A stretch of DNA of 6,735 nt from CAZDFU01 sp964504985 (GCA_964504985.1 CAZDFU010000034.1:1-6735), one strand, 5' to 3'; positions 1 through 5,359 are shown, counted from the stretch's first letter. Made by a program: numbers and translations. The notes: generated by a model not told the origin, from the letters alone.

Positions 1-6
1 CGCCAA

Positions 7-93
7 GGTGGGATGCGAGAGAGGCCTATTCGGATGGTTTCGAAAACCAATCGGCCCGTAAGGGCCACGCAGGTTCGACTCCTGCTCCCACCG
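7..93 (+). tRNA. tRNA-Ser (anticodon CGA), no encoded CCA
   Basis: This is a class II tRNA reading UCG codons. The acceptor arm is GGTGGGA (7-13) paired with TCCCACC (86-92), with discriminator G93. The D stem is CGA/TCG (16-18 with 30-32) and contains the invariant GG at 23-24. The anticodon loop TTCGAAA (39-45) places CGA at 41-43. A long variable arm GGCCC-GTAA-GGGCC (53-66) is the serine identity feature. The T arm is GCAGG-TTCGACT-CCTGC (69-85). The bases after G93 are CTC, so CCA must be added by the CCA-adding enzyme. The outermost anticodon-stem pair (A34/A50) is a mismatch. The promoter lies left of the window or is read from upstream. Confidence 0.95.
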
Positions 94-140
94 CTCACAA
101 GTCAAATAGGACCTTTAGGTAGGATAACTTTAATACTAGA

Positions 141-150
141 GAAAGGTAAG
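141..150 (+). promoter_or_regulatory. Ribosome binding site of the Nudix gene
   Basis: The GAAAGG core (141-146) lies 9 nt before the ATG at 156 and supports that start. It is one of only two clear Shine-Dalgarno sites in this window. Confidence 0.55.
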
Positions 151-155
151 TAGAA

Positions 156-569
156 ATGTCTGAATACAAAAGAGAATTTTCTGCTGGTGGGATTGTTTTT
201 AATGATAAGGGTCAGGTGCTCTTGACTCAGCACTCCCAAAATAAACACTGGAGCTTTCCTAAGGGTTTAATTGATCCAGGTCAAACTCCTAAAGAAGCAG
301 CTATCCGTGAAGTCAGGGAAGAAGGTGGAGTAGAAGCAGGGATAATTGATAAAGTAGGCTACTCCAAATATGTTTACCATTTTAATGGGGAAAAGATATT
401 TAAAGTGGTGACTTATTTTTTAATGAAATATATCTCAGGTAATATAGAAGACCATGATTGGGAAGTAAGTGAGGCTGGCTGGTACGAACCAGAAAAGGCT
501 TTGAAGCAGCTAACTTTCTCACAGGATAAGGTTTTATTGAAAAAGGCAGTGGAATTAAATAAGCCGTGA
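156..569 (+). CDS. Nudix hydrolase, Ap4A/NTP pyrophosphohydrolase type
   Basis: A 137-residue single-domain Nudix protein, the normal size for the family. Nudix enzymes hydrolyse nucleoside diphosphates linked to another group, using Mg2+ held by glutamates of the Nudix helix. The box spans residues 37-59: G37, then R51-E52-x-x-E55-E56-x-G58-V59, preceded by the HWSFPKG strand (31-37) typical of diadenosine-polyphosphate or diphosphoinositol-type members. The family pattern GX5EX7REUXEEXGU expects Glu at position 43, but Gln is present; the REUXEE core is intact, so activity is likely but not certain. No signal peptide is visible, so it is probably cytoplasmic. The ATG is preceded by a GAAAGG ribosome site. 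The methyltransferase gene starts 9 nt downstream in the same frame, which suggests co-transcription. The substrate cannot be told from sequence; clean-up of damaged or signalling nucleotides is an inference. Confidence 0.93.
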   Translation: MSEYKREFSAGGIVFNDKGQVLLTQHSQNKHWSFPKGLIDPGQTPKEAAIREVREEGGVEAGIIDKVGYSKYVYHFNGEKIFKVVTYFLMKYISGNIEDHDWEVSEAGWYEPEKALKQLTFSQDKVLLKKAVELNKP

Positions 570-578
570 TGGAAAATA

Positions 579-1193
579 GTGAATAATATGGATAATTTCG
601 TTTCAAGAGGTGGCATAAAACTTCAAGCAGCCATTGAAAATTTCAAATTAAAAATAGAAAATCTGGTTTGTTTAGATGTAGGCTCCTCAACTGGTGGCTT
701 TGTTGATTGCCTTTTGCAAAACGGAGCTCAGAGAGTTTATGCAGTTGATACCTCATATGGAGAACTTGCCTGGAAATTAAGAAATGATAGCAGGGTAGTG
801 GTAATGGAAAGAACAAATATATTGCACCTGCAACACCTTCCCGCCAAGAACATCTCGGAGGGTGGCCGAGCGATTAGCGAGGACTCCTCCGAGGTGAATA
901 AAATGGATCTAATCACCATAGATGCTGGGTGGACTAAATTAGGGTTGGTTTTACCAGTTGTTAAAAAATTCCTTAAACCAGAAGGAATTATTATTGCCCT
1001 TTTAAAACCTCAATATGAAACTGAAAAAAGGAGTTTAGTTAAAGGGGTAGTACCAGTTGATTTGGTGGAAGGAATTAAAACTGAGGTGATAAAAGAAATT
1101 GAAAAATTAGAATTTAAAATAGAAAATTATATTGAATCACCTATTTTAGGTGGAGCAGGGAATCAGGAATATCTGTTACTTCTTAAGTTTTGA
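579..1193 (+). CDS. tlyA: TlyA/FtsJ-type rRNA 2'-O-methyltransferase lacking the S4 domain
   Basis: This 204-residue protein matches the methyltransferase part of the TlyA (hemolysin A) family, which in other bacteria methylates ribose 2'-OH groups of 16S and 23S rRNA using S-adenosylmethionine. Visible landmarks: FVSRGGIKL (7-15), SAM-binding loop DVGSSTGG (33-40), the AVDTSYGELAWKLR-type stretch after it, LLKPQYE (141-147), and GNQEYLLLL near the end. The FtsJ-like catalytic tetrad can be placed as K14, D115, K143 and E197. Typical TlyA is about 240-270 residues with an N-terminal S4 RNA-binding domain; here the protein starts directly at the methyltransferase domain, and the upstream frame is closed by the Nudix stop codon. 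Residues 92-106 come from a palindromic DNA insertion. Start: GTG 579 or ATG 588, with no clear ribosome site. It follows the Nudix gene by 9 nt. The family is clear; target specificity without S4 is unknown. Confidence 0.85.
   Translation: MNNMDNFVSRGGIKLQAAIENFKLKIENLVCLDVGSSTGGFVDCLLQNGAQRVYAVDTSYGELAWKLRNDSRVVVMERTNILHLQHLPAKNISEGGRAISEDSSEVNKMDLITIDAGWTKLGLVLPVVKKFLKPEGIIIALLKPQYETEKRSLVKGVVPVDLVEGIKTEVIKEIEKLEFKIENYIESPILGGAGNQEYLLLLKF
851..896. repeat. Palindromic element inserted in frame in the methyltransferase gene
   Basis: A 46-nt GC-rich inverted repeat within an AT-rich gene. The left arm CATCTCGGAGGG (851-862) pairs with the right arm TCCTCCGAGGTG (885-896) over 12 bp, including two G-T wobbles, around a 22-nt centre that holds AGCGA twice (869-873 and 876-880). 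It is translated as about 15 residues, ISEGGRAISEDSSEV, in a place where TlyA proteins normally run straight into the strand carrying the catalytic Asp. Base composition and symmetry suggest a small mobile palindrome of the REP or Rickettsia-palindromic-element kind. No second copy is present in this window, so its repeat nature is inferred. Confidence 0.6.
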
Positions 1194-1418
1194 AGTAAAA
1201 AAGTGTTTTATATCTTCTAATACACTATTTAATTGTTTGGAATGCCAAAGGTAGAAAATTGGGATAAGTCCAAAAAAGTTAACAAAAAATATAGCCACAA
1301 ACCAAAGTTTGTCTCCTTTTTTTGCAGCTTTCCATAAAGCAAAAGCCTTCCAAAAGGCTTCCCACAGCACAAAAATTAAGATAAATGCATTATTATTAAG
1401 AAATTGCCAGTTAAACAC
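1176..1418 (-). CDS. Small two-helix membrane protein, DUF5652-like
   Basis: An 80-residue protein starting at GTG. It has two hydrophobic segments, about residues 11-28 and 38-57, separated by a basic patch ALWKAAKKGDKLWF (27-40) followed by VAIFFVNFFGLIPIFYL. This layout is what I recognise as the DUF5652 family, which is common in Patescibacteria and has no known function. The C-terminus is basic and ends in KLKK. The gene converges on the methyltransferase gene and overlaps its last 18 nt. A strong promoter (TTGACT, 16 nt, TATAAT) predicts transcription starting about 2 nt before the GTG, so the message may be nearly leaderless; no ribosome site is present. There is no internal methionine to offer a better start. 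Family call moderately sure; function unknown. Confidence 0.75.
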   Translation of the reverse strand: MFNWQFLNNNAFILIFVLWEAFWKAFALWKAAKKGDKLWFVAIFFVNFFGLIPIFYLWHSKQLNSVLEDIKHFFTSKLKK

Positions 1419-1426
1419 GTATTTTG

Positions 1427-1454
1427 ATTATACTTATCCCAACTCTTAAGTCAA
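1427..1454 (-). promoter_or_regulatory. Sigma70-type promoter of the DUF5652-like gene
   Basis: On the - strand, TTGACT (complement of 1449-1454) is followed after 16 nt by a perfect TATAAT (complement of 1427-1432). The expected transcription start is near 1420, almost at the GTG at 1418. It lies between tRNA-Ser(GGA) and the gene, so the gene need not depend on the tRNA transcript. Confidence 0.7.
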
Positions 1455-1470
1455 TCCTACAATTTTTGAC

Positions 1471-1560
1471 TGGCGGAGAGGGTGGGATTTGAACCCACGA
1501 TACCCTTGCGGGTATGCGACCTTTCCAAGATCGTGCACTAGGCCACTATGCGACCTCTCC
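1471..1560 (-). tRNA. tRNA-Ser (anticodon GGA), CCA encoded
   Basis: A class II tRNA on the - strand reading UCU/UCC. The acceptor GGAGAGG (complement of 1554-1560) pairs with CCTCTCC (complement of 1475-1481), followed by discriminator G and an encoded CCA (complement of 1471-1473). The anticodon stem CGATC/GGTCG encloses loop TTGGAAA, with GGA at complement 1524-1526. A long variable arm ATACCC-GCAA-GGGTAT confirms serine. The T arm contains GTGGG-TTCAAAT-CCCAC. With the CGA tRNA at the left edge, this makes two serine isoacceptors within 1.6 kb. Confidence 0.96.
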
Positions 1561-1571
1561 ATGCAGAGCAT

Positions 1572-1577
1572 ATTATA
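1572..1577 (-). promoter_or_regulatory. -10 box of tRNA-Ser(GGA)
   Basis: A perfect TATAAT on the - strand predicts a start near 1565, 5 nt before the tRNA 5' end. No good -35 hexamer is seen at 16-18 nt, so the promoter is only partly supported. The tRNA could also be read from the small gene upstream. Confidence 0.45.
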
Positions 1578-1603
1578 CTTGCTTGAAGAGGCCAGTTCTA
1601 TCC

Positions 1604-1684
1604 CTAAAATACGTTCGTCAGGATCCAAACTAGCAACAAGAGCCCTAGTGGCACGCCCAATAGCCAGCCAATAACATAGGCCAT
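1604..1684 (-). CDS. 26-residue single-helix membrane protein
   Basis: A very short gene on the - strand: ATG at 1684, TAG at 1604-1606, 26 residues. The protein begins MAYVIGWLLGVPLGLLLL and ends in VWILTNVF, so nearly the whole chain (about residues 4-23) is one hydrophobic helix with a Gly-x-x-x-Gly-like start and a central Gly-Val-Pro kink. Support for it being real: a strong ribosome site AAAGGAGAGG (complement of 1687-1696), with AGGAG 5 nt before the ATG, the best in this window; an uninterrupted transmembrane pattern; and its position in an otherwise empty gap. It ends 43 nt before tRNA-Ser(GGA) and is divergent from dnaG. The pattern resembles small membrane proteins with an IGWLLGxP start that I have seen annotated as hypothetical elsewhere. 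Function unknown. Confidence 0.7.
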   Translation of the reverse strand: MAYVIGWLLGVPLGLLLLVWILTNVF

Positions 1685-1686
1685 AT

Positions 1687-1696
1687 CCTCTCCTTT
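1687..1696 (-). promoter_or_regulatory. Strong ribosome binding site of the 26-residue gene
   Basis: AAAGGAGAGG on the - strand, with the AGGAG core 5 nt before the ATG at 1684. It decides both the reality and the start of the small gene. Confidence 0.7.
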
Positions 1697-1719
1697 GGAT
1701 AAATAATAAAAGTTCTCAA

Positions 1720-1733
1720 TAATAAATTTATTA
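1720..1733. repeat. 14-bp perfect AT palindrome in the divergent gap
   Basis: TAATAAATTTATTA is a perfect dyad between the 26-residue gene and the dnaG promoter. Its position would suit an operator for divergent control, but in DNA this AT-rich a chance occurrence is quite possible. Confidence 0.3.
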
Positions 1734-1760
1734 AGCTAAAGTAAGAATATTGTTAGACAG

Positions 1761-1789
1761 TTGTTTTCGGGACTTCTTTGGAGTATAAT
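1761..1789 (+). promoter_or_regulatory. Sigma70-type promoter of dnaG-rpoD
   Basis: TTGTTT (1761-1766), a 17-nt spacer and a perfect TATAAT (1784-1789) predict a start near 1796 and a leader of about 74 nt. No other promoter is visible before rpoD, so it probably drives both genes. Confidence 0.7.
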
Positions 1790-1795
1790 TTGGGC

Positions 1796-1869
1796 CCAAG
1801 AGCAATACCGGAAAGCCTTCCCGTACCAAAGGGTACAGGGGCCTTTGGGATAATTGCAAAAATATAAAA
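1796..1869 (+). promoter_or_regulatory. Structured 5' leader of dnaG with a long imperfect hairpin
   Basis: Bases 1802-1857 fold into one continuous imperfect hairpin: GCAAT/ATTGC (1802-1806 with 1853-1857), CC/GG (1808-1809 with 1848-1849), AAAG/CTTT (1812-1815 with 1843-1846), CCC/GGG (1820-1822 with 1838-1840), a bulged A1837, and GTACC/GGTAC (1823-1827 with 1832-1836) closing an AAAG loop. An alternative pairing of CCCAAG (1795-1800) with CTTTGGG (1843-1849) would compete with the middle stems. An unpaired A-rich stretch of 12 nt follows, then the ATG, with no Shine-Dalgarno site. No T-run follows, so it is not a terminator. I do not recognise a known riboswitch class. Confidence 0.55.
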
Positions 1870-3645
1870 ATGGATGATATTGAGCTTATAAAGCAGAAAA
1901 TAAATATTGTAGATTTAATCTCCGAATACCTTACTTTAAAAAAATCAGGCGCAAACTTTAAATCGAATTGCCCGTTTCATAACGAGAAAACCCCATCTTT
2001 TGTAGTCTCTCCTGAGAGGCAAATCTTTAAATGTTTTGGATGCAGTGCTGGAGGCGATATGTTCAGCTTTTTGATGCAGAAAGAAGGAATGGAATTTAAG
2101 GAAGCGCTTGAGTTTCTAGCAAAAAAAGCAGGGGTGGTCTTGAAGGAAACAGAAAGTAAAAAGGATCTTAAAGAGAGGCTGTTTGAGGTTAACCTTAAGG
2201 CACAGGAATTTTTTCACTATATTTTAACCAAACACCCCTTAGGCAAAAAAGCCTTGGAGTATTTAAAAAGCAGGGGATTAACCGGTTCTTCCATTGAAGA
2301 ATTTGGCTTAGGGTATGCACCTAATTCCTGGGAATCATTAACCCGTGTTTTGCTCAAAAGGGGGTTTAATCCTCAGGAAATAATTGCTTCAGGTTTGGCA
2401 GTGCCTTCAAAATCCTCTTTGTATGACCGGTTCCGGGGCAGGATAATATTTCCCTTAATTGATGGTAAAGAAAAACTGCGGGGATTTTCCGGAAGGGTTT
2501 TATACCCTGTTGAGCCAAAGTATATTAATACTCCCCAGACCCCAATTTTTGATAAAGGAAACTTTCTGTTTGGGATTAATTTAGCCAAGAGCGGAATTAG
2601 AAGTAAGAAAGAAGCAGTTTTGGTAGAAGGAGAGATGGATGTGATACTTTCTCACCAGGCTGGTATTAACAATGTAGTTGCCTGCAAAGGCACAGCCTTA
2701 ACTGAGGGCCAGATAGAAATGTTAAAAAAATATACTGAAAATATAACTCTTTGTTTTGATATGGATCTGGCAGGAGACAGCGCCTCCAGAAGGGGAATTG
2801 AGATGGCTGAAAAGATAGGCCTAAATATTAAAGTTGTTGAACTTAAGGGAGGGAAAGATGCTGCTGAGGTGGTTAAAGAAGATGTGAGGTTGTGGCAAAA
2901 AGCAATCTCTGAAGCAGTACCAATTTATGATTACTACCTTAGTTCAACAGCCAAAAGATATGATGTTAAAAACCCTGTTGATTTAAAAAAGATAGGCCAG
3001 GAGCTTATTCCCATTTGGGCCAAAATACCAGATGATCTTCAAAGAGAACGGTATATCCAAAAACTGGCAGCATTCTTAAAAACTGAAGATAAAATTTTAA
3101 GGGAGAATATTGAAAAAGCAAGAAATATTTCTCAAAAAAGTTTTACCGGAGTCCTGCATCAAACCAGCAAGAAGGATAATGTTATTGGGGCAAAAGGCAG
3201 AAGGGAACTATTGGAAGAATATTTAATTGCCCTTTTGCTGCATCCCCCTGCTGATTTTTCCTTTGTGCCTTCTTTTCCGGAGACATTATTCCTAAAAGAG
3301 GTTTGGAGACAATTATACGTACTGCTTGTGCTTTACTTGGATTCGATCTCATTTAAGAGTAAGTCTTTTTCTATAAATGAGTTTTCTGCAAATTTACCAA
3401 AAGAATTGCTTTCAGAGGTGGATAGGCTATACTTAACAGAACTTGATGGGAAGCTGACTGACGGAAAAAAATGGCAAAAAGAAGTTATGGGTGTAGTGTC
3501 TGAGCTTAAAAAAGCTCTGATTAAAGCCTCCTTGGAAAAACTATCTTTAGAGATTAGAAATGCCCAGGAATTTGGTAAAATAGAAATAGTAGAAAGTCTG
3601 AATAAACGTTTCAGGGATTTGTCAGTAAAATTAAAAAATTTATAA
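1870..3645 (+). CDS. dnaG: DNA primase DnaG
   Basis: A 591-residue bacterial primase of normal length; it makes the RNA primers for leading- and lagging-strand replication together with the replicative helicase. Domains in order: N-terminal CHC2 zinc-binding domain with C34, H37, C55 and C58, including NCPFHNEKTPSF and FKCFGCSAGGD; the DnaG core region with YDRFRGRIIFPL (185-196); and the TOPRIM catalytic domain with LVEGEMD (E253) and FDMDLAGD (D297, D299), the metal-binding acidic residues. The remaining C-terminal part (about 430-591) fits a helicase-interaction region by position only; I see no clear motif. The ATG is chosen because it gives the standard DnaG start (helix then LISEYLTLKKSG), although there is no ribosome site. 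rpoD follows after 9 nt. The structured leader upstream may regulate both genes. Confidence 0.97.
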   Translation: MDDIELIKQKINIVDLISEYLTLKKSGANFKSNCPFHNEKTPSFVVSPERQIFKCFGCSAGGDMFSFLMQKEGMEFKEALEFLAKKAGVVLKETESKKDLKERLFEVNLKAQEFFHYILTKHPLGKKALEYLKSRGLTGSSIEEFGLGYAPNSWESLTRVLLKRGFNPQEIIASGLAVPSKSSLYDRFRGRIIFPLIDGKEKLRGFSGRVLYPVEPKYINTPQTPIFDKGNFLFGINLAKSGIRSKKEAVLVEGEMDVILSHQAGINNVVACKGTALTEGQIEMLKKYTENITLCFDMDLAGDSASRRGIEMAEKIGLNIKVVELKGGKDAAEVVKEDVRLWQKAISEAVPIYDYYLSSTAKRYDVKNPVDLKKIGQELIPIWAKIPDDLQRERYIQKLAAFLKTEDKILRENIEKARNISQKSFTGVLHQTSKKDNVIGAKGRRELLEEYLIALLLHPPADFSFVPSFPETLFLKEVWRQLYVLLVLYLDSISFKSKSFSINEFSANLPKELLSEVDRLYLTELDGKLTDGKKWQKEVMGVVSELKKALIKASLEKLSLEIRNAQEFGKIEIVESLNKRFRDLSVKLKNL

Positions 3646-3654
3646 CTTATCATT

Positions 3655-4743
3655 ATGGCTAAGAAAAAAGAAACACAACTGGATATTAAAAAACTGCTGA
3701 AATTAGGTAAAGATAGGGGTTTTGTTACCCAGGAAGAAATCCTGCAGGTTTTTCCAAAGCCTGAGCAAACTTTGGAAGATTTAGATCTTTTCTTTATAAA
3801 GCTGATTGATGAGAGTATTGATGTTTTTGAAACAACTGCTGAAGAACTGGACTCAGAATCCAAAACCTCTACAGATTTAGAAAAAGAACTGGAAATATTA
3901 TCCACTTTAGAGGAGGGCTCAGTTACAGATCCTGTCCGCCAATACCTTAGAGATATCGGGAAAATCCCTCTTTTAACAGCTGCAGATGAAATTGATCTGG
4001 CCAAAAGAGCAGAAAAGAAAGAAAAAAAGGCAAGAGACAGGTTGATTAGTGCCAACTTAAGGCTGGTTGTTTCAATTGCCAAAAAATATGTGGGCAGGGG
4101 AATGAGTTTGCTGGATTTGATTGAAGAAGGGAATATTGGACTGATGAGGGCAGTTGATAAATATGATTGGAGAAGAGGGTATAAATTCTCAACCTATGCT
4201 ACCTGGTGGATAAGACAGGCTATTACCAGAGCAATTGCTGATCAGGCCAGAACCATCCGTATCCCTGTTCATATGGTAGAGACTATAAACCGCTTTAACA
4301 GGACCCAAAGACGGATGATGCAGGAGTTGGGCAGGGAACCAACACCTGAAGAAGTGGCAGCAGTTTTGGCAATAGACCCTTCTAAGGCCCGGGAAATTGT
4401 CAAGGTTTCACAAGAGCCAACTTCCCTGGAAACACCTGTAGGGGATGAGGAAGACTCTCATCTTGGAGATTTTATTGCAGATCAGGGGCTGCAGCCGGAT
4501 GAACAAGCCACCAGAGAGCTTTTAAAGATACATCTAGATGAAGTGTTGGATAGTCTTTCACCAAGAGAAAAAAGAGTCTTGCAGCTGAGGTTTGGTTTAG
4601 AAGATGGTAAACAAAGGACTTTGGAAGAAGTTGGTAAGGAATTTGGAGTAACAAGAGAAAGAATCAGGCAGATTGAAGCTAAAGCTATCAGAAAGCTAAA
4701 ACACCCGACCAGGGCAAAGAAATTAAGAGATTATTTGGAATGA
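3655..4743 (+). CDS. rpoD: Primary RNA polymerase sigma factor (sigma70/RpoD)
   Basis: A 362-residue group 1 sigma factor; it directs core RNA polymerase to -10/-35 promoters such as those seen in this window. A short N-terminal region 1.1-like segment (about 9-35) is followed by an acidic linker, region 1.2 (DPVRQYLRDIGKIPLL, 92-107), regions 2.1-2.4 (about 128-198: ANLRLVVSIAKKY, DLIEEGNIGLMRAVDKYD, KFSTYATWWIRQAI), region 3 (about 202-280) and region 4 with the -35-binding helix-turn-helix (321-348: RTLEEVGKEFGVTRERIRQIEAKAI). The large non-conserved insertion between 1.2 and 2 found in E. coli RpoD is absent, as in many small sigma-A proteins. It starts 9 nt after dnaG, probably translationally or transcriptionally coupled, a macromolecular synthesis operon lacking rpsU. 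Its last 13 nt overlap the convergent YggT gene. Confidence 0.97.
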   Translation: MAKKKETQLDIKKLLKLGKDRGFVTQEEILQVFPKPEQTLEDLDLFFIKLIDESIDVFETTAEELDSESKTSTDLEKELEILSTLEEGSVTDPVRQYLRDIGKIPLLTAADEIDLAKRAEKKEKKARDRLISANLRLVVSIAKKYVGRGMSLLDLIEEGNIGLMRAVDKYDWRRGYKFSTYATWWIRQAITRAIADQARTIRIPVHMVETINRFNRTQRRMMQELGREPTPEEVAAVLAIDPSKAREIVKVSQEPTSLETPVGDEEDSHLGDFIADQGLQPDEQATRELLKIHLDEVLDSLSPREKRVLQLRFGLEDGKQRTLEEVGKEFGVTRERIRQIEAKAIRKLKHPTRAKKLRDYLE

Positions 4744-5093
4744 TGTTTGCGGTGGTTGATATTATGATAGTGGGTATTAACATGGGCATGGTTGACCGCC
4801 TCAAATATAAGTGTTCTAAAAACCCAAGCCAGCAATGTTCCTAATAGTAAATATCCTATTAAAGCCACAAGAGCTACTATGTCCAATATTCCAATCCCAG
4901 CGTTTATATCAGGGAAAATTCCTATAAAAGGATATATTAAAGCTGCACTGACATCATAAATCCAGCTTACAATTGGAGTGGCAGGATTTGCAGAAAATAA
5001 CCTTAAGATAACCCTCATTACAATAAAAAATCCGATAATACCTAAAATGGTATTTGTCAGGGTTATTAAGATATTTGATAGCCTTTCTGGCAT
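4731..5093 (-). CDS. YggT-family integral membrane protein with His-rich tail
   Basis: A 120-residue membrane protein. Hydrophobic segments lie at about residues 9-33, 41-60 and 66-98. The central motif RLFSANPATPIVSWIYDVS with YPFIGIFP (54-61) is the YGGT (PF02325) signature; members of this family are linked to osmotic tolerance and to division or chloroplast envelope functions, but the biochemical role is not established. After the last helix comes a hydrophilic tail (101-120) with 7 histidines in 20 residues, probably cytoplasmic and possibly metal-binding. The gene converges on rpoD and overlaps its end by 13 nt. The ATG is not preceded by a clear ribosome site, and I could not place a convincing promoter in the 140-nt gap upstream. 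Family call fairly sure; the role of the His tail is unknown. Confidence 0.85.
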   Translation of the reverse strand: MPERLSNILITLTNTILGIIGFFIVMRVILRLFSANPATPIVSWIYDVSAALIYPFIGIFPDINAGIGILDIVALVALIGYLLLGTLLAWVFRTLIFEAVNHAHVNTHYHNINHRKHHSK

Positions 5094-5208
5094 ACTAAAT
5101 AAAAGTTAACTTAATGGGATTAGAAAAAGGATAGATACGGGTAAGACCTTTGTTAGAAATAAGTCTCAAAAGTAGGATCACAGGCTGGATTTTAGGCTTG
5201 GTAGGTGA

Positions 5209-5214
5209 TAAAAT
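5209..5214 (+). promoter_or_regulatory. Possible -10 box of tRNA-Asn
   Basis: TAAAAT would start transcription near 5221, 13 nt before the tRNA. The -35 at a 17-nt spacing (TGGATT, 5186-5191) is poor, so support is weak. The rest of the gap from 5094 shows nothing else I can support. Confidence 0.35.
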
Positions 5215-5233
5215 ACCTCAGGTACTTTAACAT

Positions 5234-5308
5234 TCCCCTGTAGCTCAACGGTAGAGCGTCCGACTGTTAATCGGCAGGTTCGTGGTTCGAATCCACGCGG
5301 GGGAGCCA
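5234..5308 (+). tRNA. tRNA-Asn (anticodon GTT), CCA encoded
   Basis: A class I tRNA. The acceptor TCCCCTG (5234-5240) pairs with CGGGGGA (one G-T pair), then discriminator G and CCA at 5306-5308. The D arm is GCTC/GAGC. The anticodon loop CTGTTAA (5264-5270) has GTT at 5266-5268, reading AAU/AAC. The T arm is CGTGG-TTCGAAT-CCACG. The outermost anticodon-stem pair (T5259/C5275) is a mismatch. It is followed 95 nt later by the Fic gene. Confidence 0.96.
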
Positions 5309-5311
5309 GGT

Positions 5312-5342
5312 AGTTCTTACTCGAACTTAGCCTCATTTTTTT
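5312..5342 (+). terminator. Weak candidate terminator after tRNA-Asn
   Basis: A 5-bp stem AGTTC/GAACT with a 6-nt loop (5312-5327) is followed after 8 nt by seven T residues (5336-5342). The stem is short and too far from the T-run for a typical intrinsic terminator. Confidence 0.25.
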
Positions 5343-5359
5343 AATGATATAGGCAATAT

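Noticed and set aside
400..616. Two - strand open frames inside the Nudix gene
   Set aside because: They are antisense to a well-supported Nudix domain and have no recognisable features.
156..1193. UGA-recoded (code 25) reading that fuses the Nudix and methyltransferase genes
   Set aside because: dnaG, rpoD and fic have no in-frame TGA over roughly 1,400 codons, and Gly motifs all use GGN, so TGA acts as a stop.
1446..1674. Open frames of about 60 codons on both strands over tRNA-Ser(GGA)
   Set aside because: Both cross the tRNA gene and lack ribosome sites; the real small gene here is the 26-residue one in another frame.
1802..1857. The dnaG leader hairpin as an intrinsic terminator
   Set aside because: No T-run follows on either strand; on the + strand it is followed by an A-rich stretch and the start codon.
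3333..4082. 249-codon open frame on the - strand across the dnaG-rpoD junction
   Set aside because: It is antisense to two certain genes, rich in Ser and Phe as expected from the complement of Glu/Lys-rich codons, and shows no domain.
5103..5112. AAGTTAACTT palindrome upstream of the YggT gene
   Set aside because: It is only 10 bp in AT-rich DNA, with no promoter elements placed around it.
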